From: Deltaproteobacteria bacterium
Lineage (GTDB): Bacteria; Myxococcota_A; UBA796; GCA-2862545
DNA length: 64,000 nucleotides
Assembly (NCBI GenBank): GCA_006226595.1
Contig: SBGP01000029.1
Span: forward strand, 60,951 to 124,950
Reading direction: 5' to 3'
In this document: piece by piece, positions 63,007 to 64,000 of the stretch
Layout: the number at the start of each line of letters is the position of its first letter
Position numbering within the stretch: position 1 is the stretch's first letter
Notes under the pieces: generated by a model
Databases searched by the model: none
Told to the model about the DNA's origin: nothing
The model's input: only the letters and a program-made list of their open reading frames with translations
Made by a program: the position numbers and the translations under genes

Positions 63007-64000
63007 ATGGACCTGCTCACCCGCATCGCCGAGCTGCTCACCCGGTGGGAGCGCTCCCAGCAGAACCCGGGCTACCGATGGGGTGGCCTGGTGCTCGGGC
63101 TGGCGGTCGGTTTCGCGGTGGCCGCGGTCGACACGCCTCAGGGCCTGTCTCGCGAGGGGCAGCTCACCGGGGCCGTCGCCGCGTGCATGGCGCTGTGGTG
63201 GGTCCTCGCCGTGCTGCCGATGACCGTCACCGCGCTTGTACCGCTGCTCGCCTTCCCAGCGCTCGGGGTGGCCTCGATCAAGACGGTCGCGGCGCCGTAC
63301 GCGAGCCACGTGCTGTTCCTGATGCTCGGCGGGTTCCTGCTCGGACACGGCATGGAGACCGTGGGTCTGCACCGCCGGCTCACGTCGTTTCTTCTCTCAC
63401 CCGCGTGGGTGCGCCAGGGTCCGCGGCGCGTCCTGCTCGCGCTCATGGTCTCGTGCGCGCTGCTCTCGGGCCTGGTGAGCAACACCGCGACCACGGTGAT
63501 GCTGCTTCCGGTGGCGCTGGCTCTCGCCGAGGTCGCCGGTCTCGAAGAGCGCGCGCGAGCGGGCATGGTGCTCGGGCTCGCCTACGCCTCGAGCATCGGC
63601 GGAACCGCCACGCTGGTGGGGACACCGCCGAACGCGGTCCTCGCGGGCCTGGTCGACATCAGCTTCGCGCGCTGGCTCACGATCGGGCTGCCCTTCGCCA
63701 TGCTCGCCGTACCCGCGGCGTGGGCGGTGGTCAGCGTGTGGATGCTGCCCGCGGACGGTTGCGAGGTCGAGGCACCTCCGCGAGGCGCGTGGACCACCGG
63801 CGAACGCGGTGTGACCGCGGTCATCGTGGTCGCCATGCTCCTGTGGCTCACCCGGCGCCCGCTAGACCTCGGGCTGGTCGTCGTCCCGGGATGGTCCTCC
63901 TGGCTGCCTGATCCGAAGGCGGTGACCGACGCCTGGGTCGCCATCGGCGCCGCGTTCGCGCTGTTCCTGCTCCCGGGGGGACGCGAGGAACGGCCGTTCC
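63007..64000 (+). CDS. DASS-family (SLC13-like) anion transporter, 3' end outside window
   Basis: 331 codons shown, cut at base 64000. Multi-pass membrane protein with the DASS signature SNTATTVMLLPVALALA and GGTATLVGTPPNAVLAGLVD, which form the sodium and substrate site, and a GGFLLGHGMETVGLHRR motif near the first helices. Transports dicarboxylates, sulphate or similar anions with Na+. The second SNT repeat lies beyond the window. No Shine-Dalgarno; possibly leaderless. Confidence 0.85.
   Translation, partial: MDLLTRIAELLTRWERSQQNPGYRWGGLVLGLAVGFAVAAVDTPQGLSREGQLTGAVAACMALWWVLAVLPMTVTALVPLLAFPALGVASIKTVAAPYASHVLFLMLGGFLLGHGMETVGLHRRLTSFLLSPAWVRQGPRRVLLALMVSCALLSGLVSNTATTVMLLPVALALAEVAGLEERARAGMVLGLAYASSIGGTATLVGTPPNAVLAGLVDISFARWLTIGLPFAMLAVPAAWAVVSVWMLPADGCEVEAPPRGAWTTGERGVTAVIVVAMLLWLTRRPLDLGLVVVPGWSSWLPDPKAVTDAWVAIGAAFALFLLPGGREERPF

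Overview
The window is a G+C-rich chromosomal segment of a bacterium most like a Myxococcota or related deltaproteobacterial lineage. Evidence for this: a secreted protein with a MYXO-CTERM-like tail (GCGC, hydrophobic helix, Arg cluster), a large lipoprotein made of Asp/Cys-rich MopE-type metal-binding repeats, an MglA-type GTPase with Roadblock and DUF4388 partners, many two-component proteins, and almost no transposon or phage signal. No rRNA, CRISPR array or insertion sequence was seen. Two RNA genes are present: rnpB and tRNA-Met(CAT), both on the minus strand.

Layout. 1-1.7 kb: three TadE/TadG-like pilus-assembly genes. 1.9-7.7 kb: MopE-repeat lipoprotein, zinc phospholipase C-like protein with a MYXO-CTERM-like tail, creatininase-like lipoprotein. 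7.8-15.0 kb: all minus strand. A Roadblock/protoglobin pair lies downstream of a compact seven-gene operon reading MglA-like GTPase, DUF4388/TPR protein, Roadblock protein, HhH protein, HU-like protein, degenerate PP2C-like membrane protein, and a GNAT acetyltransferase fused to a class II deacetylase. 15.3-19.6 kb: signalling genes (LuxR-type regulator, REC-HisKA-HATPase kinase, a stand-alone H-box protein, a Cys-rich REC protein). 19.7-21.9 kb: Rieske oxygenase, COQ4-like protein and SRPBCC protein, with overlapping ends and a possible RNA switch at the Shine-Dalgarno of the first gene. 21.9-30.1 kb: aldehyde dehydrogenase, SUKH-like protein, hybrid kinase, two decayed gene fragments, DUF2135 lipoprotein, oxyR and an unknown gene pair.

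30.1-37.3 kb is a housekeeping block (rnpB, zinc-ribbon coiled coil, tRNA-Met, CIA30 protein, rpoD, dnaG, murA). 37.7-43.0 kb is a plus-strand operon with 4-bp overlaps: membrane protein, M16 protease, SRPBCC protein, hemW. Converging on it is a minus-strand operon: thiL, two CNNM/CorC paralogues and a membrane Ser/Thr kinase. 48.3-56.8 kb: LpoA-like protein, dnaJ, an unusual DnaK lacking the helical lid and ending in a hydrophobic/basic tail, trmJ, rlmN and a thioesterase. 56.8-64.0 kb: small membrane and lipid enzymes, a pentaheme cytochrome lipoprotein, an HNH nuclease, a Pro-rich exported protein, an FAD oxidoreductase and a DASS transporter cut by the window edge.

The strongest candidate for an undescribed system is the 9.2-15.0 kb operon. 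It puts a polarity-type small GTPase and its usual partners together with DNA-binding proteins, a probable pseudophosphatase and a single polypeptide carrying both an acetyltransferase and a deacetylase. The tailed DnaK and the Rieske/COQ4/SRPBCC cassette come next. All functions are inferred from sequence reading; no database search was run.
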